A stretch of DNA of 53,603 nt from Paludibacter sp. (GCA_030655595.1 JAUSNQ010000081.1:1-53603); one strand, 5' to 3'; shown: positions 17,659 through 27,323, counted from the first letter of the stretch. Translations and numbers: made by a program. The notes: generated from the sequence alone by a model not told the origin.

Positions 17659-18852
17659 TTAATATAAAAAACCAAAGAGCCAGAGAGGTATTTTATTCCC
17701 GAATCCGCTTTCCACATTATCAACAGCAATAAAGCTGTCTGTCATGTTCTTAACCTGTTCGTAACCTTTATTTTTTCCGCCAATTTCGAAATAATACTTT
17801 GAGTCGATTAAAAAATCAGTCTGTGAAGTTGAGTTGACTTTGTGTTTTACTTTCAGTTGATTCGCAAAAAAAGTTTCACGCACATTTCCATCGTTGGTAT
17901 TGGCAGTACTTAATGCGTAAAGCAAATTCGTGTTGTCCAGGTAGATCTTATCAGGTTTTGTTAACAGGCTCATGCCTTTTGCATCACTTACCAAATTATA
18001 TATTAAATGTGCTTTATGCAGCAGATGAAGATAACTTAATATTGAGTTGCGTGAAATCCCGATTTCTGAACTTAGTTTTGAGATATTTGGTGTGTAAGGC
18101 ACTATGGAAGAAACAATGCCCAATAACTTCTTAATTTTAATTCCGGAACTATATTCAATATTGCTACAAGCGGGTAGATCGGCATCAATTACTGCGTTTA
18201 CAATGCCCTGAATCCGTTCAGGATAAGTGTTGATGTTTTCTTTGAATATTGGATAATAGCCATGCATGAGGTATTCAATAAAGTACGGAATAACCTTGAT
18301 TTTACTTGTAATACCGGGGCTCAGATTAAAATGATTGGTGATAATATCATTGAGTGTTACTACAGGAAAACGATGGTTGTATTTGTATTCTAAAAATTCA
18401 CGAAATGAGAGTCCGTACAGCGAATAGTGAATTGCTCTGCGACTCAAATCTGCCTGCGACTGATAAATCTCGAGCATAGAAGAACCGGTAAAAACAATCT
18501 TCATATTCGGATAACTGTCGTAGATGTTTTTAATTTCAATAGCCCAATTTGGATACCGGTGAACCTCGTCAAGAAAAATTCGCTCGCCACCCATTATATG
18601 AAACTGCTCAACAAGTTCTGACAAAGTATGTGTTGTAAACCATATATTGTCTAAGCTTACATACAAAGCCTTGCTTTTATCTGTCAGCTCCTTTTTAATA
18701 TACTGAAGCATCAACGTGGTTTTGCCTGTACCACGCGACCCGATTATAGCAATCAGTCGGTTATCCCAATCGATTTCGGTATAAAGGTAACGGACAAAAT
18801 TTGTTTCTGTAGCTTCTATTAATCTTGAATAAACACGCAATACTGTTTCCAT
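17659..18852 (-). CDS. AAA+ ATPase with DUF4143-like C-terminus (second, divergent type)
   Basis: This 397-residue ATPase has Walker A IIGSRGTGKTTLML near residue 35, Walker B RIFLDEVHRYP near 95 and sensor VFTGSSMLE near 123. A winged-helix-like stretch (LSSEIGISRNSILSYLHLL) follows, then a nuclease-like tail TDFLIDSKYYFEIGGKNKG. It is clearly not a recent duplicate of the gene at 16134: the spacing and C-terminal motif (EIGGKNKG against EVKSNE) differ. The role of the family is not established. ATG at 18852 has a good promoter 18 bp upstream, and the palindrome at 18895-18925 suggests specific repression. The gene converges on the first ATPase with about 165 bp between them. Confidence 0.9.
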   Translation of the reverse strand: METVLRVYSRLIEATETNFVRYLYTEIDWDNRLIAIIGSRGTGKTTLMLQYIKKELTDKSKALYVSLDNIWFTTHTLSELVEQFHIMGGERIFLDEVHRYPNWAIEIKNIYDSYPNMKIVFTGSSMLEIYQSQADLSRRAIHYSLYGLSFREFLEYKYNHRFPVVTLNDIITNHFNLSPGITSKIKVIPYFIEYLMHGYYPIFKENINTYPERIQGIVNAVIDADLPACSNIEYSSGIKIKKLLGIVSSIVPYTPNISKLSSEIGISRNSILSYLHLLHKAHLIYNLVSDAKGMSLLTKPDKIYLDNTNLLYALSTANTNDGNVRETFFANQLKVKHKVNSTSQTDFLIDSKYYFEIGGKNKGYEQVKNMTDSFIAVDNVESGFGNKIPLWLFGFLY

Positions 18853-18870
18853 AATTTGTAATTAAAAACG

Positions 18871-18900
18871 CAAAGTTACAAATATGTTTTGTATAAACAA
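18871..18900 (-). promoter_or_regulatory. Bacteroidota promoter for the second DUF4143 ATPase
   Basis: On the minus strand, -7 TAACTTTG occupies 18871-18878 and a -33 TTG occupies 18898-18900, with 19 bp between them. The -33 bases belong to one arm of the palindrome at 18895-18925. Confidence 0.6.
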
Positions 18901-18925
18901 CATTTATAAAAGAATAATGTTGTTT
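18895..18925. promoter_or_regulatory. Perfect 10-bp inverted repeat over the -33 box, candidate operator
   Basis: AAACAACATT (18895-18904) and AATGTTGTTT (18916-18925) are exact reverse complements separated by 11 bp, about two helical turns centre to centre. One arm covers the -33 element of the ATPase promoter, so a bound dimer would block transcription. Confidence 0.5.
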
Positions 18926-19075
18926 TGAAAGAGCAATCCATCTGTCTTATTGTTTATTACATACAACAATAATGCCTGTTAAGTGTTTTTTTTAAACAAC
19001 AGATTTGAGATGATCACATAAAATAACGTGAGTTCGATGAAAAAATGGTAGCCTTACAACCCTATGTCTTTGTTT

Positions 19076-20740
19076 CTATTTAAATGCTTCTGCAGATTGT
19101 CCTAATGCTTTGTAATCAAGAAATAATTTTTGATAAACTACAACCTGCTCCAACACCGGCATATACGTTTTCTCAAACCCTTTCCCCATCACAAACTGAG
19201 CATGTGTAATATCCGGATAAACGCCAGCAACAACTGCTGCAAACATGGCAGCCCCCAGTGCACAGGTTTGTTCCGAAGCAGCAACCTGAATTGGCATATT
19301 CAACACATCTGCCAGGACTTGCATAACAAAAGGCGATTTCTTAGCAATGCCGCCAAGTGCGATTACTCCTTTAATAGGAATACCTTCTTCCCGGAAACGC
19401 TCGATAATGGCTTTTGAACCGAAAGCAGTAGCTTCCACCAAAGCACGAAATATACGGGGAGCATCAGACCCCAAACTCAATCCGGCAATGACTCCCTTCA
19501 AGGTTTGATCGGCATCTGGCGTTCGACGCCCATTCATCCAGTCGAGTGCAACAACACCACTTTCTCCTGCCGGAATTTTTTCTGCAAATTTAGTCAGTTC
19601 CGTAAGCAAACGGGAAGAGTATTCTTCAATTAATTGCTTGTGTTTCGCAGGATCTGTAATTTCCGGGAAGATATTCAAAAGCGGCCACATCAGCAGGTTC
19701 TTATACCAGGCATAAATATCTCCAAAGGCCGACTGCCCCGCTTCCATGCCAATCATTCCCGGGAGGATTGAACCGTCAACTTGTCCACTTATACCCCTTA
19801 CCAGCACATCTTTCATTTCTTCTTCCGGAGCAATCAACATGTCGCAGGTGGATGTGCCGATTACTTTGCTCAGGTAATAAGGTTTTATTTCCCCTCCTAC
19901 TGCACCGAAGTGAGCATCCAGCGCTCCAGTACCGACGAGTGTTGAAGTTGACAAGCCCAATCGTTTAGCCCATTCAGCAGATAAATAACCTGCAGCCACA
20001 TCACTGGTCAACGTTTCATCACACATATTCTGACGAACAACCGCTAAGCGCTTGTCCAGCAATGATAGAAATTCTGCAGGGGGAAATCCACCCCAGTCGG
20101 TATGCCACATGGCTTTGTGACCGGCAGCACACCGGCTTCTTTTAAACGTCTGTGGCTGAGTATTACCGGTCAGCAAAGCCGGAAGCCAGTCGCAGTGTTC
20201 CATCCACGAGTATGCAGCATTTGCAATCGCGGCATCTTCACGCATAACATGCAGCATCTTTGCCCAAAACCATTCCGAAGAATAAATACCGCCTGAATAT
20301 TTGGTAAAGTCAGTTCCACCCCAGTTGCGAGATAAAGTATTGATTTCATCTGCTTCTTTGATGGCCGTATGGTCTTTCCACAACACGAACATGGCATTGG
20401 GGTTTTCTGCATACTCAGGCAGCAATGCCAGCGGTGTGCTGTTTTCATCCACCGCTACGGGTGTCGAACCGGTTGTGTCGATCGAGATTGCTTTGACTAG
20501 CTGTGCAGCTCCGGGACATTGTTTCAATACCTCACGAACTGTAAATTCAAGCCCTTCGAGATAATCAAGCGGGTGTTGACGGAACTGATTTTTCAGGGGA
20601 TCACAATACAATCCTTCTTTCCAGCGCAGATAATTAAAAACCGAGATTGCAAGTTCTTCTCCGTTGTTTGGGTTGACAAGTATGGCTCGTACCGAGTCGG
20701 TTCCGTAGTCGACACCGATAACATATTCCCTTTTATTCAT
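19076..20740 (-). CDS. araB: FGGY-family kinase, ribulokinase type
   Basis: This 554-residue kinase starts VIGVDYGTDSVRAILV (ATP phosphate-binding Asp) and carries SIDTTGSTPV, the ribulokinase-type segment IGMEAGQSAFGDIYAWY near residue 335, DWMNGRRTPDADQTL and ALGGIAKKSPFVMQVLADV. These match AraB, and the length is close to the 560-570 usual for it. AraB phosphorylates L-ribulose and also D-ribulose and pentitols. Its ATG overlaps the stop of the SSS symporter gene by one base (TAATG), implying coupling. No araA or araD is nearby; instead an L-fucose/D-arabinose isomerase is encoded in the same run, so the true substrate may be D-ribulose. It is the last gene of the long minus-strand block. 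Confidence 0.87.
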   Translation of the reverse strand: MNKREYVIGVDYGTDSVRAILVNPNNGEELAISVFNYLRWKEGLYCDPLKNQFRQHPLDYLEGLEFTVREVLKQCPGAAQLVKAISIDTTGSTPVAVDENSTPLALLPEYAENPNAMFVLWKDHTAIKEADEINTLSRNWGGTDFTKYSGGIYSSEWFWAKMLHVMREDAAIANAAYSWMEHCDWLPALLTGNTQPQTFKRSRCAAGHKAMWHTDWGGFPPAEFLSLLDKRLAVVRQNMCDETLTSDVAAGYLSAEWAKRLGLSTSTLVGTGALDAHFGAVGGEIKPYYLSKVIGTSTCDMLIAPEEEMKDVLVRGISGQVDGSILPGMIGMEAGQSAFGDIYAWYKNLLMWPLLNIFPEITDPAKHKQLIEEYSSRLLTELTKFAEKIPAGESGVVALDWMNGRRTPDADQTLKGVIAGLSLGSDAPRIFRALVEATAFGSKAIIERFREEGIPIKGVIALGGIAKKSPFVMQVLADVLNMPIQVAASEQTCALGAAMFAAVVAGVYPDITHAQFVMGKGFEKTYMPVLEQVVVYQKLFLDYKALGQSAEAFK

Positions 20741-22197
20741 TATTCAAGCTCTTTGTTTTTATTCCTATTTGAAAATAATCCTGTTAACAATAACCCCACA
20801 ATAAATATCGTAAGTGTTCCCAGCACAATGGTCATATAATTATGAAAAATTGTTTGCCCGCTAAAACTAATCCAGGCTATCAATATCAAACCAGATATGG
20901 CACCAATCATGGCATACAAACTTTTCACTTTTTTCGACATGTAGCCCAGCAAGAACAGTCCCAACATACCGCCACTGAATATAGCAGCCAGACTCCACCA
21001 GGCATCCAGTGCACTTTTCACCGACATCATGGCCAATGCAACACCGGTACCCAATAATCCAAACACCAGAGATGTAATGTATAGAATCTTCATCTTGTTC
21101 TTTTCGCTGTATGCTTTCTTTCTGTGTTGAAAGAAGTCGGTCAATATGATGGTCGCCGAGCTGTTGATACTGGTTGAAATCGTACTCATTCCCGCCGCAA
21201 AAATAGCAGCAATCAGTATTCCGGTTACACCTGCGGGTAATCCATTAACTATAAAGAAAGGAAAAACCTTGTCACCTGTAACATCCGTCGGCAAAATTCC
21301 CGGATTCACCTGATAATAGACAAAAAGTAAAGTTCCTATGATAAAAAACAACAGACTTACAGGCACATACAACAATCCACCGAACAAGGCCGAGAACTTA
21401 GCACTTTTATCACTTTTTGCGCTTTTGTAGCGTTGCACATAGTTTTGATCAATACCGTAATTCTGAAGATTGATGAAAATCCCATACACCAACATCACCC
21501 AAAAAGTAGAGATATTAAGCTCCGCCCCGAGTGTACCCAGCGAAAACTTATTAAACTCAGCCCCAACAGTCAGAAATTGGCGGGGACCCTCGGGCAGTGA
21601 GAACAACAACACAAGTACACAGACAATTGCACCCACAATCAGGATAACACCTTGAATGGCATCCGTCCACAGCACTGCTTTGATACCACCCAAAACGGAA
21701 TAGACTGTCACGCTCAAACTGGTTACAAGAATAATCAGCGGAATACTCCAGCCCAACATCGAATGCAAAGGCAGCGCAAGCAAAAACAACACAGAACCAA
21801 TTCTGGCCACCTGTGTCAATAAATAACACGAAGCTGCATATACTCTTGCCCAATAGCCAAATCGCTCTTCTAGAAAACTGTAGGCCGAAACACTCGTGAT
21901 ATTCCTGTAAAACGGCACAAAGAACTTTGCTGCCAGAATCGATGCAAAGGGAATGGATAGGCTGAAAACAAAAGAGTTCCAGTTACCGAGGAATGCATTT
22001 CCCGGCAGTGCCAGAAAACTGATACTACTCACATAGGTTGCAAAAATGGACATCCCAACCACAAAACCGGAGATGTTGCCACCGCCTTTAGTGTAATCGG
22101 CTGCATTTTTGTTTTTGCCCATGAAGGAGCTTCCGAAAAGGACTGTGCCCAATGTGAAGGCGAGGAAGATGATGAGATCGAGGGTTTGGATTTGCAT
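20740..22197 (-). CDS. Sodium:solute symporter (SSS family)
   Basis: This 485-residue protein has about 13 hydrophobic helices. SSS-family hallmarks are the early GSSFMGKNKNAADYTKGGGNISG loop region, the helix with SIFATYVSSISFLALPGNAF, and the helix GMSTISTSINSSATIILTDF near residue 340, which carries sodium-site residues. It imports a solute, probably the monosaccharide acted on by the coupled ribulokinase, across the inner membrane. Bacteroidota often use SSS transporters for arabinose, sialic acid and similar sugars, so the choice of sugar is open. The stop overlaps the kinase start; 49 bp separate it from the upstream SGNH gene. Confidence 0.9.
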   Translation of the reverse strand: MQIQTLDLIIFLAFTLGTVLFGSSFMGKNKNAADYTKGGGNISGFVVGMSIFATYVSSISFLALPGNAFLGNWNSFVFSLSIPFASILAAKFFVPFYRNITSVSAYSFLEERFGYWARVYAASCYLLTQVARIGSVLFLLALPLHSMLGWSIPLIILVTSLSVTVYSVLGGIKAVLWTDAIQGVILIVGAIVCVLVLLFSLPEGPRQFLTVGAEFNKFSLGTLGAELNISTFWVMLVYGIFINLQNYGIDQNYVQRYKSAKSDKSAKFSALFGGLLYVPVSLLFFIIGTLLFVYYQVNPGILPTDVTGDKVFPFFIVNGLPAGVTGILIAAIFAAGMSTISTSINSSATIILTDFFQHRKKAYSEKNKMKILYITSLVFGLLGTGVALAMMSVKSALDAWWSLAAIFSGGMLGLFLLGYMSKKVKSLYAMIGAISGLILIAWISFSGQTIFHNYMTIVLGTLTIFIVGLLLTGLFSNRNKNKELE

Positions 22198-22246
22198 GGG
22201 AATTATATATTAATTCTATTAGACTTGATTTTAAACAAAAATACAT

Positions 22247-23944
22247 TCAAGAAATATAAACCTTTATCGTTTTCGTCTGATTATTAATTGTTGCCTTGGC
22301 GAGATATATACCTTTCTCAAACGATTCTAAAGAATAAACCTTTGATAAACTATCTGCATCAGAAAATAATCTGACAAGAGTTCCAGATAAATTAAAAATT
22401 TCAACTTTTACATGATTGTTATAACTTGCATTCAGTATCAAATTTAATCCTTGTTGATAAAATGAAATTTCATCATTTTTATTGAAGAGATCAATATGGG
22501 ATGTAGCATGCTGGAAATTCGGAACAGTATATTGTTCAGTGTTTTTTTCGATTCTGTAAAAAAACGCAACACTAAAGTTATACAAAGGATAGAGTTGATC
22601 GTAAATTACATTTCTATCTTGGTCTTTCGGTTCATCAGCCGGTCTCAATGTTGTTTCAGAAGCATCCCGTGGGTAAAAATAACTTTGATCTGCATTTCTT
22701 TTATCCAAATCCACATATTTATAAAATGCCTGATAATCATCGCTATCTCTTAAATTACCATGTCCTTTAACAGTCTCACCGGCATAAATTACATCTATGG
22801 TTGAGTTCAAATCTAAGTTCTCATAACAAGTTAAGTAAACATAATCTCCAACAATATCAGTATGCGTAATGATTTGTTTTACTGAGTCTTTATAAATCTC
22901 AAATCCGAAATCTTTAACTTTAGACAAAGTAAAAATATCTAACACCAAAGGTGGTTTTGGCACCAAAAATTTAATCTGTATTTTCTTTGGATCATTTGTA
23001 CGTGAGATTTCAGTTGGTTGTAACGGCGAAAAATTCTCCTTGAGTATCTGAGTTTTGTAATACACTTTGCCTAACATCTCTCCATACCATCTGTATCCAT
23101 TACTGTCTAAATGGCCACCTCTGTCAGTCATTTGATAAACAGGTCCAGCACATACAACATCTTCATTTTCGTTTGCAGCTTCTAACTGCGCCATTCCAAT
23201 GGTCAGATATCTGCCTGTTGTATATTGAACGCCGGCCTGATAGGTAATGAAAACAGGCTTTTCTGTCTGGCCGTACTTCGCCATCACATCTGACTGCATA
23301 TTGTTTTTAAGTGTAATTAGTAATGTCTTGTACTCTTCTTTTACAAATGTAGGTTTGCTATTTACTGTTAATCCGGAACTTTTTTCCTGATAATTATATT
23401 CACCCTGCATCCAAAATATTGCCGGACATTTCATTACGTAATTATTATTTGTTGCAATAGTTTTAGCGTAATTAATTGTATTTGTATAATATGAATAGAG
23501 CGTGCTTGCCGTTGATTCTTTAGAACAATCTTCTATTGATTTTCCACCTACTCCACACGAAGAAGCAATATATTTATACTGTCCGTTTGTTTTTAATTGT
23601 ATGTGATTTGCTGCACTTACCAATGCACACTCACCATATATCATACTGGCTCTTGTTTTGGGCAATGATGCAGTTGTAGCAGCAATATTGGCAACTAAAG
23701 GCGTTAATGTGTTTTGATTGGTATTCCCAAAATTCACCCAAATTTGTTTTCCCAACATGTAATTACCTTCAACAGTTGATGTAGAAAGAGATGGCCATGA
23801 TTGGTGACCTGTGGATAAGCTTTGACCATAGATGATTAAATGTTGATATTTATTTGAAAAAACACTAATGTTAGATAGAAATATCAACAATAATCCTAAA
23901 AACACTGTCTTACGACTTTCTATTTTATATTTTATATTATTCAT
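22247..23944 (-). CDS. Secreted SGNH/SASA-type esterase-like protein with T9SS tail
   Basis: This 565-residue protein has a signal anchor (about residues 13-30). Its N-terminal domain resembles carbohydrate acetylesterases of the SASA/SGNH superfamily: the nucleophile block LIIYGQSLSTG near residue 38, an FWMQGEYNY block near 185, and a late GGHLDSNGYRWYGEML block with the likely catalytic His near 290. A middle beta-rich part (about 320-420) looks fibronectin-like. The last approximately 75 residues (KVEIFNLSGTLVRLF to GIYLAKATINNQTKTIKVYI) are a type A T9SS sorting signal, so it should be surface-exposed. In this locus, removal of acetyl groups from a glycan is a reasonable but unproven role. 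Confidence 0.75.
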   Translation of the reverse strand: MNNIKYKIESRKTVFLGLLLIFLSNISVFSNKYQHLIIYGQSLSTGHQSWPSLSTSTVEGNYMLGKQIWVNFGNTNQNTLTPLVANIAATTASLPKTRASMIYGECALVSAANHIQLKTNGQYKYIASSCGVGGKSIEDCSKESTASTLYSYYTNTINYAKTIATNNNYVMKCPAIFWMQGEYNYQEKSSGLTVNSKPTFVKEEYKTLLITLKNNMQSDVMAKYGQTEKPVFITYQAGVQYTTGRYLTIGMAQLEAANENEDVVCAGPVYQMTDRGGHLDSNGYRWYGEMLGKVYYKTQILKENFSPLQPTEISRTNDPKKIQIKFLVPKPPLVLDIFTLSKVKDFGFEIYKDSVKQIITHTDIVGDYVYLTCYENLDLNSTIDVIYAGETVKGHGNLRDSDDYQAFYKYVDLDKRNADQSYFYPRDASETTLRPADEPKDQDRNVIYDQLYPLYNFSVAFFYRIEKNTEQYTVPNFQHATSHIDLFNKNDEISFYQQGLNLILNASYNNHVKVEIFNLSGTLVRLFSDADSLSKVYSLESFEKGIYLAKATINNQTKTIKVYIS

Positions 23945-24020
23945 CCTTTATTAAAATTTATATACTCAACCACAAATAAGATTTCTTAATTCAATTTTTT
24001 AACTTTCATCGGATGTTATT

Positions 24021-24923
24021 TCATTTTTCAAGTTTGAAAAGATCAGGATAATCTGAGATTATTCCATCAACTCCCAATTTCATAATTGCTTTAATTTCTT
24101 CCTCTGTATTTACTGTCCAAGGAATCACTTTCATTTTCTTTGCATGGCACAATTTCACCAAATCCTCAGTAACATATTTATATTGCGGATTGTAACTATA
24201 AGGAATGAAACCAAGCTGGGTTAGGTTTTCCTCTACTTTGTCAGCATCTTTATGTACCAATAATGACAATTGCACATCAGGATAGCGTCGATTTATCACT
24301 CTCAGTGGTCTCATATCAAAAGATTGGATTGTTACTCTCTCCATAATATCTTTATTCTTAAGTAGGTTAATTACCAAATCAACATATTCATCAGGGACAG
24401 GGTGTTCAACACCATCTTTTTTCGAATTTGATTTTATTTCAATATTATATCTTATATTTCGCTTTTTCGATACCGAGAAAGCTTCTGTTTGGTCAATAAG
24501 ATCACTTAAAAGCGGAACACTGACAGGCATTTTTTTCTGTCTTGGAAACTCAGGAATAAACCTCATCCCAACATCATATCTTTTTATGCTGTCATAATTC
24601 ATCGAATAAAATAGTCTATTACGACTTGAAAGAGAGTCACCCTCGGGAGTCGTTGCAAATTTCGGGTTGAAATAGGCATCATGAGCCACAATCACCTGCT
24701 TGTCTTTTGATACGTACAGATCCATTTCCAATGTTGTTACATTACGATTAATGGCGTCCAACATTGCAGGGATAGTATTTTCCGGCATAAGCCCTTTTCC
24801 ACCTCTGTGCGCTTGAAAGTCAAAATCATTCCTTTTGGTATCATTTGTTAAGAAGCAGGCGGAAAAAAGCAAACTAACAATTGAGATCGTAATTATTGCA
24901 GTAAAAAAATGTCGATTTTCCAT
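24021..24923 (-). CDS. Glycerophosphodiester phosphodiesterase, lipoprotein
   Basis: This 300-residue protein has a lipobox (SLLFSAC, Cys about residue 23) and a GDPD TIM barrel. The signatures are FDFQAHRGGKGLMPENT, with HRG and PEN active-site elements, TLEMDLYVSKDKQVIVAHD, with metal-binding Glu and Asp, and a C-terminal VIPWTVNTEEEIKAIMKLGVDGIISDYPD. GDPD enzymes hydrolyse glycerophosphodiesters such as deacylated phospholipids to glycerol-3-phosphate and alcohol. Its place between fucI (28 bp away) and the SGNH gene suggests it removes a phosphodiester substituent from the same glycan, but it could equally be a hitchhiker. The Cys places it on a membrane surface. Confidence 0.9.
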   Translation of the reverse strand: MENRHFFTAIITISIVSLLFSACFLTNDTKRNDFDFQAHRGGKGLMPENTIPAMLDAINRNVTTLEMDLYVSKDKQVIVAHDAYFNPKFATTPEGDSLSSRNRLFYSMNYDSIKRYDVGMRFIPEFPRQKKMPVSVPLLSDLIDQTEAFSVSKKRNIRYNIEIKSNSKKDGVEHPVPDEYVDLVINLLKNKDIMERVTIQSFDMRPLRVINRRYPDVQLSLLVHKDADKVEENLTQLGFIPYSYNPQYKYVTEDLVKLCHAKKMKVIPWTVNTEEEIKAIMKLGVDGIISDYPDLFKLEK

Positions 24924-24928
24924 GATGT

Positions 24929-24961
24929 TTTATTTGTATTTTATTTGTATTTTATTTGTAT
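24929..24961. repeat. Three perfect tandem copies of an 11-bp unit at the fucI stop
   Basis: The unit TTTATTTGTAT (plus strand) occurs three times without change at 24929-24939, 24940-24950 and 24951-24961. On the coding strand the first-transcribed copy holds the last sense codons and the TAA of fucI. The other two form the 3' spacer before the GDPD gene. Confidence 0.9.
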
Positions 24962-26730
24962 AACGGCCCGTATGTTTTACACGCTCTGTAGTCGGAACCT
25001 TCACTATCAGAGCCAAAGGCTGTCCATACGGCCGGACGAAAAATTCTGTTTTCATCTACATTATGCATACACACGGGTATCGACAGCATGGATGCTAACG
25101 ATATAAGCTCAGCTCCAATATGACCATAACTGATTGCTCCATGATTCGCTCCCCAGTTATTCATGACAGAATAAACGTCTTTAAAATTTCCTGTTCCGGT
25201 GATATTCGGAACAAAGAAGGTTGATGGCCATGTTTTATCTGTACGCTGATCAATTACATTAAAAACTTCTTCAGGGAAAGTAGCGCTCCAACCTTCGGCT
25301 ATTTGCAAAACCGGACCAAGTCCCTTGACAAGATTTAACCGACACATCGTTAATGGCATTCCCTCTCTTGTTAGAAATTTCGAGGAATACCCGCCTCCAC
25401 GCATATATTCCAATGATGCAGGAAACCACTTTGTTGATTCAAGCATTTTATCAACTTCTTGCTCAGTTATATCCCAATGAGGTTTCATTACAGGATTGCC
25501 CATTTTGTCTGACTGCTGTCCCGATCCATCTAAAGTACAGGAACCTGAGTTAATGAGGTGTATAGCTCCATTTTTCAATACGCCATCTGGTCTCCATCCG
25601 GTTACTCTTTCAATAGCTTCCGGACTCCAATAGGTTCTGACATCTGCAAAAATCTGAGCTGTATTGGTCAGCAAATGTCCGAACAACATACTGATGCCAT
25701 TCAAATGATCATCTTCAGTTGCAAAAGTAAATGCTTCGCGAATGCCATTCCAATCAAATGATGAGTTAAGAATTGCCTCTGAAAAATCACCGTCCGGTAA
25801 AAAATCCGTCCATTGTCGCTGTCCCTGAAAACCTCCGGCAATAGCATTGTGTCCAAGAGCTTCTTCACCAAACCCAATTTCGTTTAGTTTTGGATTGCCT
25901 ATCATCATGTCTCGGATAATAATTGTCATTTTCACTACAAATTCCCAATCCCGATCCTTTTGATCCCGACTGCGTTTTAAATGTGCAGGATTGTAATCTT
26001 CTCCTTCGTTTTTAATACAAAATTCTTTGGTCCAGCGCATTGCTTTTTCAAATTCCACTTTGTCGTAAATTTCCAGCTGTATCCGACGTAGTATTTCTAC
26101 AGTATCCACATATTCAGTACGCATTCCCAGATACTCCTGCAAAAACTCCGGATTTACAATCGAACCAGCAATACCCATCGAAACAGAGCCTATTGCCAAA
26201 TATGATTTCCCCCTCATCTGAGCTACTGCTAACCCAGCCTTGGCGAACATTAATAATTTTTCTTGAACATCATCCGGAATCTCAGTACTACCTGAATCCT
26301 GAACATCGTGACCATAGATTCCGAAAGCAGGCAAACCTTTTTGATTATGCGCAGCCAATGCCGCAGCGAGGTAAACAGCACCCGGACGTTCGGTGCCATT
26401 AAATCCCCATATCGCTTTTGGTATCAGCGGATTCATATCGATGGTTTCGGAACCGTAACACCAACAAGGAGTCACTGAAAGACTTAAACCCACATTTTCT
26501 CGCTCAAATTTTGCTGCACAATCAGCGGCCTCTTTTACGCCACCTATACATGTATCAGCAATGACACACTGCACAGCAGTTCCATCGGGATACCGAAGAT
26601 TCTCCTCATAAAGTTTTACAGCCAGTTTTGCCAGATTCATGGTTGTTTCCTCGAGCGACTCTCTAATGCCCCCTCGACGACCGTCTATAATGGGACGGAC
26701 ACCTATTTTGGGATAATTTGTTTTTTCCAT
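24952..26730 (-). CDS. fucI: L-fucose isomerase (also D-arabinose isomerase)
   Basis: ATG at 26730 ([20 protein letters not shown]) gives 592 residues, as in E. coli FucI (591). Recognisable FucI segments are the N-terminal [35 protein letters not shown], the active-site region [19 protein letters not shown] and the C-terminal [19 protein letters not shown] with the catalytic His. FucI interconverts L-fucose and L-fuculose, and D-arabinose and D-ribulose, in the cytoplasm with Mn2+. It begins 2 bp after the yhcH stop. No fuculokinase or fuculose-phosphate aldolase is in the window; the only kinase is the ribulokinase-type gene downstream, which makes D-arabinose or another aldose a real alternative to L-fucose. 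Confidence 0.95.
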   Translation of the reverse strand: MEKTNYPKIGVRPIIDGRRGGIRESLEETTMNLAKLAVKLYEENLRYPDGTAVQCVIADTCIGGVKEAADCAAKFERENVGLSLSVTPCWCYGSETIDMNPLIPKAIWGFNGTERPGAVYLAAALAAHNQKGLPAFGIYGHDVQDSGSTEIPDDVQEKLLMFAKAGLAVAQMRGKSYLAIGSVSMGIAGSIVNPEFLQEYLGMRTEYVDTVEILRRIQLEIYDKVEFEKAMRWTKEFCIKNEGEDYNPAHLKRSRDQKDRDWEFVVKMTIIIRDMMIGNPKLNEIGFGEEALGHNAIAGGFQGQRQWTDFLPDGDFSEAILNSSFDWNGIREAFTFATEDDHLNGISMLFGHLLTNTAQIFADVRTYWSPEAIERVTGWRPDGVLKNGAIHLINSGSCTLDGSGQQSDKMGNPVMKPHWDITEQEVDKMLESTKWFPASLEYMRGGGYSSKFLTREGMPLTMCRLNLVKGLGPVLQIAEGWSATFPEEVFNVIDQRTDKTWPSTFFVPNITGTGNFKDVYSVMNNWGANHGAISYGHIGAELISLASMLSIPVCMHNVDENRIFRPAVWTAFGSDSEGSDYRACKTYGPLYK

Positions 26731-26732
26731 TT

Positions 26733-27314
26733 TCAATTAATTTTTATTTTGATTACAATCTTCTTTACCTGCGATTTTTCTCCTGCCTGTATACAAGGTT
26801 TGTGAATGTCGTCGGGAAAAAAAATAAAATATCTTTGATGATCTGCAAACAGCATCTCTCCTCCATGATACTCATAAAAGACAATGTCCTTTTCTTTGTT
26901 ATAAGGTTTAAATATCTTTAGATTTTTGTCACGCGTGATTCCAATATATTCCTTTCCTGAGATGAGATATTGAATATCAATATATTGCTTGTGTGATTCA
27001 TAATATCTGTCTTCTGATTTTTCTGTACTATATTCACTATAAGAAAAATACACATCTTCGCTCAAATCTGTCCGTCCTAGTTGAAGATTAGTTGTATTCA
27101 TTTCAGCTAAAAACCTGAATGCAGTATTCCATCTTTCGGGAAATTTGCGATAATGCTCTTTCAATTGCTCCATGTCAATTGATTTATCTGGTAGAGCTGA
27201 GAATACTGAAACAATGGAACTATCTGTTATACACAGATAATTTTTATTCTCAGCTGAAACATGAGGATTGATCATGGAACTTATTATTGATATAATGGTT
27301 ATCAGTTTTTTCAT
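26733..27314 (-). CDS. YhcH/YjgK/YiaL-family (DUF386) protein
   Basis: This 193-residue protein has a probable signal peptide ([21 protein letters not shown]) and a DUF386 cupin. Family motifs are [21 protein letters not shown] near residue 107 and [14 protein letters not shown] near 165, carrying candidate metal ligands. Members such as YhcH sit in sialic-acid operons and are thought to act as sugar anomerases or epimerases, and EbgC is related. Most are cytoplasmic, so an N-terminal export signal is unusual. It precedes fucI by 2 bp. A strong 15-bp stem-loop lies immediately upstream at 27324-27363. Confidence 0.88.
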   Translation of the reverse strand: MKKLITIISIISSMINPHVSAENKNYLCITDSSIVSVFSALPDKSIDMEQLKEHYRKFPERWNTAFRFLAEMNTTNLQLGRTDLSEDVYFSYSEYSTEKSEDRYYESHKQYIDIQYLISGKEYIGITRDKNLKIFKPYNKEKDIVFYEYHGGEMLFADHQRYFIFFPDDIHKPCIQAGEKSQVKKIVIKIKIN

Positions 27315-27323
27315 AATAAAGCT

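Noticed and set aside
17505..17732. 75-codon plus-strand frame between the two ATPases
   Set aside because: Its last third is antisense to the second ATPase gene, no domain is recognisable and no promoter box precedes it. It could be a decayed small gene, but the evidence is too thin to call.
19076..20740. Calling the kinase a fuculokinase because fucI is nearby
   Set aside because: Its motifs (MEAGQSAFGD, DWMNGRRTP) and length match ribulokinases, so context alone does not justify fuculokinase.
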